Assembly (NCBI GenBank): GCA_902775475.1
Contig: CACYME010000014.1
Coordinates: 1-62,217 of the forward strand
Direction: 5' to 3'
Source of the DNA: an uncultured Prevotellaceae bacterium
GTDB taxonomy: Bacteria > Bacteroidota > Bacteroidia > Bacteroidales > Bacteroidaceae
Length of the DNA: 62,217 nucleotides
Shown here: positions 48,875-57,143 of the stretch, piece after piece
How positions within the stretch are numbered: position 1 is the stretch's first letter
How the letters are laid out: every line of letters starts with the position of its first letter
Translations under genes and position numbers: made by a program
Notes under the pieces: model-generated
Told to the model about the DNA's origin: nothing
Seen by the model: the letters and a program-made list of their open reading frames with translations, nothing else
Database searches by the model: none

Positions 48875-51493
48875 ATGATGAAGAAACTATTTCTGTTGCT
48901 GCCCTTCGTGACAGCTTTGACGGCCTCGGCACAGACGGCCAGCCCCAAATATCCCTTCCAGGACCCCTCACTGCCGAGGCAGGAGCGCGTGGAGAACCTG
49001 CTCTCGCTACTGACCCCTGAGGAGAAGGTGGGCCTGATGATGAACAAGAGCATCTCGGTCGACCGTCTCGGCATCCCGTCGTACAACTGGTGGAGCGAGG
49101 CCTGCCACGGCGTGCGCCAGGGCGGCTACACCGTGTTCCCCCAGCCCATCGGCATGGCCGCAGCCTTCAGCGAGCAGCTGGTCTACGACGTGTTCACTGC
49201 CGTGAGCGACGAGGCCCGTGCCAACTGGAACCGCACCGACCACAACGACCCCAAGCTGTTCAACGTGCCTATGGGCGTGACCTACTATCCCGGCAACCCC
49301 GAGCTGACCTTCTGGTGCCCCAACGTGAACATCTTCCGCGACCCACGCTGGGGACGCGGCCAGGAGACCTGCGGCGAGGACCCCTACATGAACGCCGTCT
49401 TAGGCGTGCAGACCGTCCTGGGCATGCAGGGCAACGACCCTAACTACCTGAAGACCCACGCCTGTGCCAAGCACTACGCCGTGCACAGCGGCCCCGAGCC
49501 CCTGCGCCACTCGATGAACGTCGACCCGACGAACCGCGACCTGTGGGAGACCTACCTGCCCGCCTTCAAGGCCCTAGTGAAGAAGGCCCACGTGCGCGAG
49601 GTGATGTGCGCCTACCAGCGCTTCGAGGGACGCCCCTGCTGCACCAGCGACCGCCTGCTCATCGACATCCTGCGCAACAAGTGGGGCTACGACGGCCTCG
49701 TCGTCACCGACTGCGATGCCATCAACAACTTCTTCAACCGTGGACAGCACGAGACCCACAAGGACCCGCTCAGCGCCACCGTCGATGCCGTGCTCAACGG
49801 CACCGACCTGGAGTGCGGCAAGGTGATGATGAACCTCACCGACGGACTGAAGCAGGGTCTCATCAAGGAGAGCGACCTCGACCTTCATCTGCGCCGCACG
49901 CTCATGGGCCGCGTTGAGCTGGGCATGTTCGACCCCGCCGACCGCCTGCCCTGGGCCAACCTGGGCGAGAGCGTCATCAGCAGCGAGGCCTTCGACGCAC
50001 TGGCCACGCAGGCCGCCCGCGAGTCGATGGTGCTGCTCGAGAACAAGGGAGCCGTGCTGCCACTGTCGAAGGGTCTGAAGACGCTGGCCGTCATCGGTCC
50101 CAACGCCGACGACATCGAACTGCTTAACGGCAACTATGGCGGCACGCCCACCAAGGCCCACCAGCACTCGCTGCTCGAGGGCATCCGCAAAGCCGTGCCC
50201 GCCACGAAGATCATCTACCACAAAGCCTGTGAGCTGAACGACGAGTACACCACCGTCCACCATCTGCAGGACTTCAACGACGGCAAGGGCGTGAAGGTGG
50301 AGTTCTGGAACAACAAGGAGCTGAGCGGTGAGCCCGCCCGCACGGCTTACTATCAGGAGCTTAACTTCTCTACCTTCGGAGCCTGGGGCTTCGCCGAGGG
50401 CATCAACAACGACTCGCTGTCGGTACGCATCAGCGGACGCTACGACGCCACGTTCACCGGCCCGATGAAGTACACGCTGACCACCGACAACGGCTACGTG
50501 CTGCGCGTGAACGGACAGGTGGTCGAGGAGTCGAAAGGTGGCGGCGGTCGCCGTGGCTTCGGCTTCGGTCGCCGCGTGGACTACAAGGAGTTCCCCGTGG
50601 AGAAGGGCAAGAGCTACGACGTGGAGATTGAATACCGCCGCGGCAACGGACAGTTTGCCATGCTGCGCGGCGACATCTGCGAGCGCCGTCTGGCCGACTT
50701 CACCGACCTGGCCCGCGAGTGCAGCCAGGCCGACGCCATCATCATCATCGGCGGCATCTCGGCACGCATGGAAGGTGAGGGCGGCGACAAGGCCGACATC
50801 GAGCTGCCCCGCGTGCAGCAGATGCTCCTGAGCGCCATGCACGAGACGGGCCGTCCCGTCATCTTCGTCAACTGCAGCGGCTCGGCCATCGCCTTCGGCA
50901 GCGTCGAGGGCAAGTACGACGCACTGCTCCAGGCCTGGTATCCCGGACAGGGCGGTGCCCGTGCACTGGCCGACGTGCTCTTCGGCGACTACTGCCCCGG
51001 CGGCAAGCTGCCCGTCACGTTCTACCGCTCAACTGCCGACCTGCCCGACTTCATGGACTACTCGATGAAGAACCGCACCTATCGCTACTTCACCGGACAG
51101 CCGCAGTATGCCTTCGGCTACGGCCTCAGCTACACCACCTTCGCCCTGGGCAAGGCCAAGCTGTCGGCTAAGTCAATGAAGAAGAACGGCAAGGTGACCG
51201 TCACCGTGCCCGTGACGAACACCGGAAAGCGCGAGGGCACCGAGACCGTGCAGGTCTACGTGAAGCGCCTCAACGACCCCGGCGCTCCCATCAAGGCGCT
51301 GAAGGGCTTCCAGAAGCTGAGCCTCAAGCCCGGTGAGACGAAGAAGGCCACCATCACCCTCGATGGCGAGGCCTTTGAATACTATGATGAGAAAATCGAC
51401 GAGCTGAGCACCATGACCGGCAGCTACCAGATTCTCTGCGGCACGTCATCGCTCGACCGCGACCTGCAGGCCTTCGACTTCGCCGTGAAATAG
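48875..51493 (+). CDS. GH3 beta-xylosidase with PA14 domain
   Basis: An 872-residue secreted GH3 enzyme that would release xylose from the ends of xylo-oligosaccharides. The barrel starts at about residue 30 and holds nucleophile Asp279 (LVVTDCDA), the AKHYAVHSGPE segment and the NWWSEACHGV motif of the beta-xylosidase branch. The second domain is interrupted by a PA14-like module (about 455-590) that carries a glycine/arginine-rich loop (SKGGGGRRGFGFGRR). A fibronectin-like domain ends the protein. This resembles Prevotella Xyl3 enzymes. It starts 7 bp after the esterase and ends 18 bp before the GH8 gene. Confidence 0.92.
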   Translation: MMKKLFLLLPFVTALTASAQTASPKYPFQDPSLPRQERVENLLSLLTPEEKVGLMMNKSISVDRLGIPSYNWWSEACHGVRQGGYTVFPQPIGMAAAFSEQLVYDVFTAVSDEARANWNRTDHNDPKLFNVPMGVTYYPGNPELTFWCPNVNIFRDPRWGRGQETCGEDPYMNAVLGVQTVLGMQGNDPNYLKTHACAKHYAVHSGPEPLRHSMNVDPTNRDLWETYLPAFKALVKKAHVREVMCAYQRFEGRPCCTSDRLLIDILRNKWGYDGLVVTDCDAINNFFNRGQHETHKDPLSATVDAVLNGTDLECGKVMMNLTDGLKQGLIKESDLDLHLRRTLMGRVELGMFDPADRLPWANLGESVISSEAFDALATQAARESMVLLENKGAVLPLSKGLKTLAVIGPNADDIELLNGNYGGTPTKAHQHSLLEGIRKAVPATKIIYHKACELNDEYTTVHHLQDFNDGKGVKVEFWNNKELSGEPARTAYYQELNFSTFGAWGFAEGINNDSLSVRISGRYDATFTGPMKYTLTTDNGYVLRVNGQVVEESKGGGGRRGFGFGRRVDYKEFPVEKGKSYDVEIEYRRGNGQFAMLRGDICERRLADFTDLARECSQADAIIIIGGISARMEGEGGDKADIELPRVQQMLLSAMHETGRPVIFVNCSGSAIAFGSVEGKYDALLQAWYPGQGGARALADVLFGDYCPGGKLPVTFYRSTADLPDFMDYSMKNRTYRYFTGQPQYAFGYGLSYTTFALGKAKLSAKSMKKNGKVTVTVPVTNTGKREGTETVQVYVKRLNDPGAPIKALKGFQKLSLKPGETKKATITLDGEAFEYYDEKIDELSTMTGSYQILCGTSSLDRDLQAFDFAVK

Positions 51494-51511
51494 GAAACAG
51501 ACATAAGCAAC

Positions 51512-52813
51512 ATGAAGAAAATACTTTTAGCAATGGGCCTCGCGGCAACCCTCGCTGCCAACGGCCAGCCTCGCAACCTGTTCGTCGAACTGGGCTACGA
51601 TGCCGCTGCCGTCGACGCCAAGGTCAGCGAGGTGTTCAACGACGTGTTCCGCGGCCCCAACAAGGTCTACTTCGAGGTGGGCGACACGATGGCCTACATC
51701 TCCGACATCAAGAACCACGACGTGCGCACCGAGGGCATGTCCTACGGCCTGATGGTCGCCGTGCAGTTCGGCGAGAAAGACATCTTCGACCGCCTCTGGC
51801 GATGGAGCCGCAAGTACATGCAGCACCAGAGCGGCACCCGCGAGGGCTACTTCGCCTGGAGCTGCAAGACCGACGGCACCCGCAACAGCGACGGCGCCGC
51901 CAGCGACGGCGAGCTCTATTTCATCACCTCGCTCATCTTCGCCTCGAACCGATGGGGCAACGACACGGGCATCAACTACCTGGCTGAGGCACGCCGCATC
52001 CTCGACTGCACCATGCCCCGCGAATACGAGGCACCGGCACGCGGCCCCTGGGGCTTCGGCGGGCAGCAGCAGGGACAGCAGCAGGGTCAGCAGGCCATGC
52101 AGAAGCAGAAGATGTTCCTCATAGACCCCGAGACGAAGCTCATCACCTTCACCCCCGACGGCTTCGGACAGCGCTACACCGACCCCAGCTACCACATTCC
52201 CGCCTTCTACGAGGTGTGGGCACGCTGGGCTGGCGACGGCCGTAGCGACCTCTGGAACGAGTGTGCCCGCCGCAGCCGCGAGTTCCTGCACAAGGCCACC
52301 CACCCCGTGACGGGCCTCAACGGCGACATGTGCCAGTACGACGGCTCGCCCATGCCGGGCTGGGGCGGTCGCCGCAACGGCAGCAACAACTTCCGCTACG
52401 ACTCATGGCGCGTGCCGATGAACATCACGCTCGACTACGTGTGGAGCGGTGCCGACGCCGAGTGGCAGCGCCAGTACGGCGAGCGCATACAGAACTTCTT
52501 CTACAGTCAGGGCATCGACACGTTCGTCGACCAGTATCGCGTCGACGGCACGCTGCCCGAGGACAGCGAGATTCTGCCTGCCGGAGGCAGCGGTCGTGTG
52601 CTGCGCCACAGCATCGGCCTTGTGGCTACCACCGCAGCAGCCTCCATCCTCTGCAGCCACGACAAGCGCAAGGCCTTCGTCGATGCCCTCTGGAAAGCCC
52701 GCCACGAGCCCTTCGCCGACGGCTATTTCGATGCCTACTATGACGGACTGCTACGCCTCTTCGCCTTCATGCACCTCAGCGGGCGCTACCGCCTCATAGA
52801 GCCAGCGAAATAA
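51512..52813 (+). CDS. GH8 reducing-end xylose-releasing exo-oligoxylanase
   Basis: A 433-residue GH8 enzyme with the family's Glu74 (VRTEGMSYG, general acid) and Asp132 (AASDGELYF). The SYGLMVAVQFG and SDGAASDGELYF segments match the Rex group that removes xylose from the reducing end of xylo-oligosaccharides. The N-terminal 19 residues are a signal peptide. A Gln/Gly-rich insert (FGGQQQGQQQGQQAMQKQK, about 187-206) is unusual for the family and echoes the linker of the GH10/CE1 protein. It is the last gene of the operon; no terminator with a T run was seen straight after it. Confidence 0.9.
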   Translation: MKKILLAMGLAATLAANGQPRNLFVELGYDAAAVDAKVSEVFNDVFRGPNKVYFEVGDTMAYISDIKNHDVRTEGMSYGLMVAVQFGEKDIFDRLWRWSRKYMQHQSGTREGYFAWSCKTDGTRNSDGAASDGELYFITSLIFASNRWGNDTGINYLAEARRILDCTMPREYEAPARGPWGFGGQQQGQQQGQQAMQKQKMFLIDPETKLITFTPDGFGQRYTDPSYHIPAFYEVWARWAGDGRSDLWNECARRSREFLHKATHPVTGLNGDMCQYDGSPMPGWGGRRNGSNNFRYDSWRVPMNITLDYVWSGADAEWQRQYGERIQNFFYSQGIDTFVDQYRVDGTLPEDSEILPAGGSGRVLRHSIGLVATTAAASILCSHDKRKAFVDALWKARHEPFADGYFDAYYDGLLRLFAFMHLSGRYRLIEPAK

Positions 52814-52835
52814 CATTCGATAGTTGGATTTTTTA

Positions 52836-52877
52836 GGTAATGATTTAGCAGTTGACCTGTTTGGGCGCAGTTCCCCC
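52836..52877 (+). repeat. 42-bp dispersed repeat, copy A
   Basis: The stretch beginning GGTAATGATTTAGCAG matches 62078-62119 (GGCAATGATATAGCAG...) at 35 of 42 positions, same strand. Both copies lie just outside metabolic operons. The flanks do not match. Function unknown. The surrounding 52814-53055 is otherwise non-coding, with CGCTGCCATT/AATGGCAGCG-type inverted words near 52905-52945. Confidence 0.55.
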
Positions 52878-53055
52878 TCTGTTCTCAGCAGGGAAGTCAG
52901 CGGACGCTGCCATTGTTTTTCCCGCCCGCTGCCATTATTGGCAGCGGGCGCTGTCAATATCGTCCCCGTCCGCTGCCAACGGAAAAGGCGTGGCCTTTTT
53001 CCCGCTCCGGCATGGCCTGGCCCCAATTTGTCGCCGCCTTTTTCCTCTCATCCCT

Positions 53056-53313
53056 CTGCCAACTGAACTCACCATGCATATATTTTTCGTTAATCCATTT
53101 GGATGATTGGATTTTCAGTGACTGCACTAATTCTGATACAGATTCACTTGGATGCATACTGATAAGAATGTGTATATGGTCAGATGTACCATTGATGGCA
53201 TGCACAAAATGCTTCTTGTTTTTGCAGGCACCTGCCACATACCTGTATAACTCATCCGCCCATTCGCCAGCGATGAGTGATTCACGTCTTGCCACGGCAA
53301 AGACGATATGCAT
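53056..53313 (-). pseudogene. Remnant of a Y1 (IS200/REP-type) transposase
   Basis: About 86 codons resemble the middle of Bacteroidales REP-associated tyrosine transposases: HIVFAVARRESLIAG, ELYRYVAGACKNKKHFVHAINGT, the HUH motif DHIHILISMHP, then ESVSELVQSLKIQSSKWINEK. The normal start (an IYYHIVF-type N-terminus) is lost, replaced by a 22-bp tandem repeat. The C-terminal part with the catalytic tyrosine is also lost after FSWQ. It cannot be active. It shows that a single-strand transposase of the kind that mobilises palindromes once existed here. Confidence 0.7.
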
Positions 53314-53319
53314 GTATAT

Positions 53320-53385
53320 GGCGATATACCATCGGTATATGGGCGATATACCATCGGTATATGGGCAATATACCATCGGTATATA
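53320..53385. repeat. Three tandem 22-bp palindromic repeats
   Basis: Three units of GGCGATATACCATCGGTATA plus two bases; units 1 and 2 are identical and unit 3 differs at two positions. Each contains the perfect inverted repeat ATATACC-ATC-GGTATAT. The array abuts the broken 5' end of the transposase remnant. The period is not a multiple of three, so it is not a protein repeat. Confidence 0.8.
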
Positions 53386-53448
53386 AACGGCTTGCCAACA
53401 TATACCAAAAGGATTGCGCAAATCGTTCAGCGTACACTAAAGGCATGC

Positions 53449-53484
53449 AAAAAAAGCTCCCTTCCTGCTTGGCGGGAAGGGAGC
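53449..53484 (-). terminator. Intrinsic terminator of the CotH/lamin-tail gene
   Basis: On the minus strand GCTCCCTTCC (53484-53475) pairs with GGAAGGGAGC (53465-53456) and is followed by seven T residues (53455-53449). It lies 12 bp after the stop codon. Confidence 0.88.
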
Positions 53485-53495
53485 GGCTATGGTGT

Positions 53496-56400
53496 TTAGT
53501 GCTTGATGAACTTGCAGGTGGCGGTGCGGCCCCGGGCATCGGTGATGCGGGCCAGGTAGACGCCTGGGCTGAGCTGCTGCAGGGGCACCTCGGCACGACC
53601 GAAGCTGAGGGGAGCCGAGAGCTGCGCCACGCTCTGCCCACCCATGTTGACGATGCTGACGCTGACGTCGGTGCCCTCGGTGGCACGCACGACGAGGCTG
53701 CCCAGCAGATAGCGGGCGGAGAGGTCGGCAGGCAGGACGGCCAGGTCGCTGATGCCCGTCAGGTCGGCCTGGTCGATGCCCACGGCGTAGCTCGACGTGA
53801 TATTGGCCTTGGCGATGGTGGGCACGTTCATCAGACAGACGCTGGCGCCGCCGTCGGGATAGCGACCGGCGGTCTGGTCGCTGCCCATCTGTGCGTAGCT
53901 GAGGCGGTCGGTCCACGACTGGTCGGCAGCGGTGAGGAGCACGTCGCCACCGTCGGCGCTGAGCTTGAACGAGGCGTGCAGCTGGCTGAGCGGTTCGAGC
54001 TTGTCGCACCACACCACGAGGTAGCCGTGGGCGGGAATGATGGTTGAGGCCAGGCTCTCGCCCTTGGCAATCTGGTATTTCAGCGGTTTCTCGGCATTGT
54101 CGCTGAGGTACATGCCCTCCACGTCGATGGGCTGCGAGGTGGTGTTGTAGAGCTCCACCCAGTCGTTGCGCTTGAAGTATTCGTTGACGTGGATGCCGTT
54201 GGCGGCGCTCACCTCGTTGATGCGCACGGGGGTGATGCCCTGTGCGGCCAGCTCGTCGTCGGCAAGCGGCTCGAAGGTAGCCGTCAGGTCTACGACGTTG
54301 TTGCCGGGCAGGTCGATGGCGGTCTCTTCCGAGATGATGCTGCCGTTCTGCAGCCATCCCTTGAAGCGGTAGCCGGCAGGAGCCTGTGCCTCGAGACGTA
54401 CGGGTGCGAAGAGCTGTCCGTTGAAGTCGGCGTAGGGCACGTTGATGCCGTTGATGCTCAGGCGGGCACCCTCGGCATCGGCCTTCAGCGTCACCGTCTG
54501 CTTCTTGGCGTTCTTCACCTTCAGCCGCGTAAACTGCTGCATGCACGACATCATGCGGGTGAGGCGGTTCTGCAGCTTCTGCTTGATGTCGTTGGCGCAG
54601 CGGTCGGGGCTGTGGCCATCGCCCACCTGGTTGAGCACGGGGCGCAGACGTGCTGCCAGCTCGTCGACGATGGCAGCGGCACGGTCTTTCTCGAAGACGC
54701 TGCCTGCCACGATGCAGTAGGTGTCGATGAAGCGGCGCCGATAGCCGTCGTGGCCAAGCAGGTCGAGGAAGAAGTTGACGAACTCCAGGTCCTTGAAGCT
54801 GGCAAAGAAGGTGAAGGGGTTGTCGTTGGTGGTGTTATAGCGCAGGCCGAAGCTGTAGTCGAGGTCGAAGCAGATGAAGCGGTAGCGACCGTCGTGCTGG
54901 CTGCGGTAGGCCTTGATGTTGTTGTCGGGCCAGTCCTCGTTGCCCAGGAACAGCTCCACGGCCATCCAGTTGGTGAACTCGTCGATGTCGAGCAGGGTGG
55001 CCAGCTCGTCGTAGGCCCCCTCGTCGTTGATGTGAGCGCCCAGCTCGAAGATGCGGTTGAGCACGTCGGGGGTGCCCAGCTTGAAGTTGAAGTTCTCGAA
55101 GAGGTCCAGCTCCTCGTCGTCATAGCCGAAGTTGGCGTAGGCGAACTTCTCGTTGTTGGGCTCGCGCAGGTTGAGCACGCCTCGGCACTTGCCGTTCACA
55201 TATTCTATAATAGGCACGTAGCTCTGCACGTCGACGTCGATGCCCGACCGCTGGATGATGGTCTGCAGGGCGGGGTCCATGAAGCGCGAGTTGTGCACCC
55301 AGATGTCGTTGCCGCCGTTGCGCAGCAGGATGGACTTACTGCGGATGAAGGGCTTCTGGGGGAAGAAGGGGTAGTCGAGGTGGTTCAGGCCGTCGAACAC
55401 CTTGTTCGACTTCAGCTTGAAGGAGCGCTCCGACTGGGAGCGCGTCCATCCGCCCGATACCTTGATGTTGACGTCCTGGTTGAAGAGCATCTCACCGTCG
55501 GTGCCTATCATGCTGAAGTTCACGGGGCGGTCCCACGGCTGGTTGTAGTTGCGGGGCCAGTCCTGTCCGTTGCCAGTCTTGCCGTTGGTGCCGTCGCCGT
55601 CGCAGTCGAGGCCAATCTTCGGGTCGGTGAAGTAGCGCTTGTCGCCCACAATGCTGATGACGGGGAAGCCGAACTTGGTGGACGACTGGATGAAGCTGCG
55701 GGTGACGGGCTGGCTGGGCAGGAAACCGTCGCGGAAGAGGCGGAACGTGTAGTTGGTGGTGGTGCTGACGGTGAACTTGCCGTCCTTGCTCTGCTTGCTG
55801 GTGAAGGTCGACTCGCCCTCGCCCTGATAGGACTCCCAGGTGATGTCGTCGAAGTAGAAGTTGTTGTCCTTGCGGTCCTCGTTCAGGTTGAAGGCGATGG
55901 TCTGCAGCTCCGACGGCGTGGGCTCGCCTCCCCACCAGCCGCCACCGCCCGAGGTGCCGGCCTGCTGGTCGGTGATGGTGCCCTCGTAGACGATTTCCTG
56001 CCACTGCGTGGTGACGTTGTAGCCGCCGTCGAGCATCTGCCAGTGGATGTAGCTGCCGGGCGTGCGGTGCGACTGCACGCTGATGTGGGTGGCCTTGTCG
56101 GCACGCACCTTCATGCGGAAGCGGTACTTGTCGCCCGAGTTCCAGACGTGGCCGGGGGTATAGACGAAGAACTGGCTGGTCCAGTCCTCGCTGGCGTTGG
56201 CCACGGAGTGCACCTTCACGCCGCGGGTGCCGCCATAGCCGGCGCCGTCGACGATGTGGGTGATGAGCTCGCCGCCCTCGTCGCCGCTCTTGCCCACCAG
56301 ACAGCTGACGTCGGTGCCCTCGCAGTCGCTGTTGTTCACCCAGTTGGTCCAGGGCGAGGCGGGGTCATCGTTGCCTTGCGGTGCCTGCGGCAGGCTGCCG

Positions 56401-56963
56401 TCGGTGGTGTACATCAGCGTGGTGCCCTCGGGGATGCCGACGGTGAACGTGAGCGAGCCGGAGAAGACCTTGCTGCCCGTGCTCACCACGGGGGCGCTGA
56501 GGCGCTCGGCGGCGAACACCGACGTGGCGTTCGTGGCCTCGAGGGTGGCCGTGGCCGTCCATCCCCACTCGTCGCCGCCGTCGGTCGTCCTGGCCCACGA
56601 CGTGCGGCTCATGGCCTCGGGGTAGGTCTCTGAGGCCACCACCTGTCCGCTCTTGTCGGTGAGGGTGATGGTGCCACCGTCGCAGTCGAGCTTGAACGTG
56701 GCCTGGTCGGCCCTGATGTCGTCGCTGCCCAGCCACACCACCTTGAAGCCGCCGGCGGGCACGATGCCCATGTCCTGGGGCATCTGCCAGCTGTGGCCGC
56801 GGTGGTCGCTGAGCGTCATGCCGCCCAGGTCGACGGGTGTGGTTCCGGGGTTATAGAGTTCTATCCAACTATCGAAGTTGATGGCGGGGCTGAGCACCTC
56901 GCCTACATTGGAAGCCATCACTTCGTTCACAACCAGGATGGCCGAGAGCAGGGTTGTTATCAT
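53496..56963 (-). CDS. CotH-kinase/lamin-tail-domain surface protein with type IX signal
   Basis: The frame is open to 57068, but the promoter at 57004-56997 places the start downstream, so ATG 56963 (1155 residues) is chosen. Lamin-tail domains occur at both ends (about 10-115, NEVMASN...WIELYNPG; about 925-1030, INEVSAANGIHVN...WVELYN). Between them are a chitobiase-like beta domain (TTLMYTTDGSLPQ), a carbohydrate-binding-like sandwich (about 200-375) and a CotH-type domain (about 440-790, with CRGVLNLREPNNEKF and YRFICFDLDYSFG). The C-terminus is a type IX sorting domain (LSPGVYLARITDARGRTATCKFIKH). The signal peptide is poor: MITTLLSAIL runs straight into the lamin-tail domain. Its role is unknown; surface adhesion or protein phosphorylation are possible. 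Confidence 0.82.
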   Translation of the reverse strand: MITTLLSAILVVNEVMASNVGEVLSPAINFDSWIELYNPGTTPVDLGGMTLSDHRGHSWQMPQDMGIVPAGGFKVVWLGSDDIRADQATFKLDCDGGTITLTDKSGQVVASETYPEAMSRTSWARTTDGGDEWGWTATATLEATNATSVFAAERLSAPVVSTGSKVFSGSLTFTVGIPEGTTLMYTTDGSLPQAPQGNDDPASPWTNWVNNSDCEGTDVSCLVGKSGDEGGELITHIVDGAGYGGTRGVKVHSVANASEDWTSQFFVYTPGHVWNSGDKYRFRMKVRADKATHISVQSHRTPGSYIHWQMLDGGYNVTTQWQEIVYEGTITDQQAGTSGGGGWWGGEPTPSELQTIAFNLNEDRKDNNFYFDDITWESYQGEGESTFTSKQSKDGKFTVSTTTNYTFRLFRDGFLPSQPVTRSFIQSSTKFGFPVISIVGDKRYFTDPKIGLDCDGDGTNGKTGNGQDWPRNYNQPWDRPVNFSMIGTDGEMLFNQDVNIKVSGGWTRSQSERSFKLKSNKVFDGLNHLDYPFFPQKPFIRSKSILLRNGGNDIWVHNSRFMDPALQTIIQRSGIDVDVQSYVPIIEYVNGKCRGVLNLREPNNEKFAYANFGYDDEELDLFENFNFKLGTPDVLNRIFELGAHINDEGAYDELATLLDIDEFTNWMAVELFLGNEDWPDNNIKAYRSQHDGRYRFICFDLDYSFGLRYNTTNDNPFTFFASFKDLEFVNFFLDLLGHDGYRRRFIDTYCIVAGSVFEKDRAAAIVDELAARLRPVLNQVGDGHSPDRCANDIKQKLQNRLTRMMSCMQQFTRLKVKNAKKQTVTLKADAEGARLSINGINVPYADFNGQLFAPVRLEAQAPAGYRFKGWLQNGSIISEETAIDLPGNNVVDLTATFEPLADDELAAQGITPVRINEVSAANGIHVNEYFKRNDWVELYNTTSQPIDVEGMYLSDNAEKPLKYQIAKGESLASTIIPAHGYLVVWCDKLEPLSQLHASFKLSADGGDVLLTAADQSWTDRLSYAQMGSDQTAGRYPDGGASVCLMNVPTIAKANITSSYAVGIDQADLTGISDLAVLPADLSARYLLGSLVVRATEGTDVSVSIVNMGGQSVAQLSAPLSFGRAEVPLQQLSPGVYLARITDARGRTATCKFIKH

Positions 56964-56996
56964 TTCGGTCTCGCAATAATTATTTATTTTGCTGTG

Positions 56997-57004
56997 CAAA
57001 GGTA
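56997..57004 (-). promoter_or_regulatory. -7 element of the CotH/lamin-tail gene
   Basis: TACCTTTG on the minus strand. Transcription would start near 56990, which rules out the longer frame start at 57068 and supports ATG 56963. Confidence 0.6.
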
Positions 57005-57097
57005 CGCATAAAACAGCTAACAGCCGTTTTTTTTTCACATTTTTCTTTCCCAATGAGACAATTTGCAAAGCCTATGCAACAATAGGAGCAGTCGTTT

Positions 57098-57119
57098 ACG
57101 ATAGTTTATCGTAACTTTG
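57098..57119 (+). promoter_or_regulatory. Promoter and palindrome of the GH43 gene
   Basis: The -7 element TAACTTTG (57112-57119) has no -33 TTTG. The palindrome ACGATA-GTT-TATCGT (57098-57112) ends on it, a position suited to a regulator. ATG follows at 57144. Confidence 0.5.
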
Positions 57120-57143
57120 CAAGCGAATAAACGCTATTGAACA

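Noticed and set aside
53320-53385. Possible CRISPR-like array
   Set aside because: Units are directly joined with no spacers, only three copies, and no cas genes are nearby.
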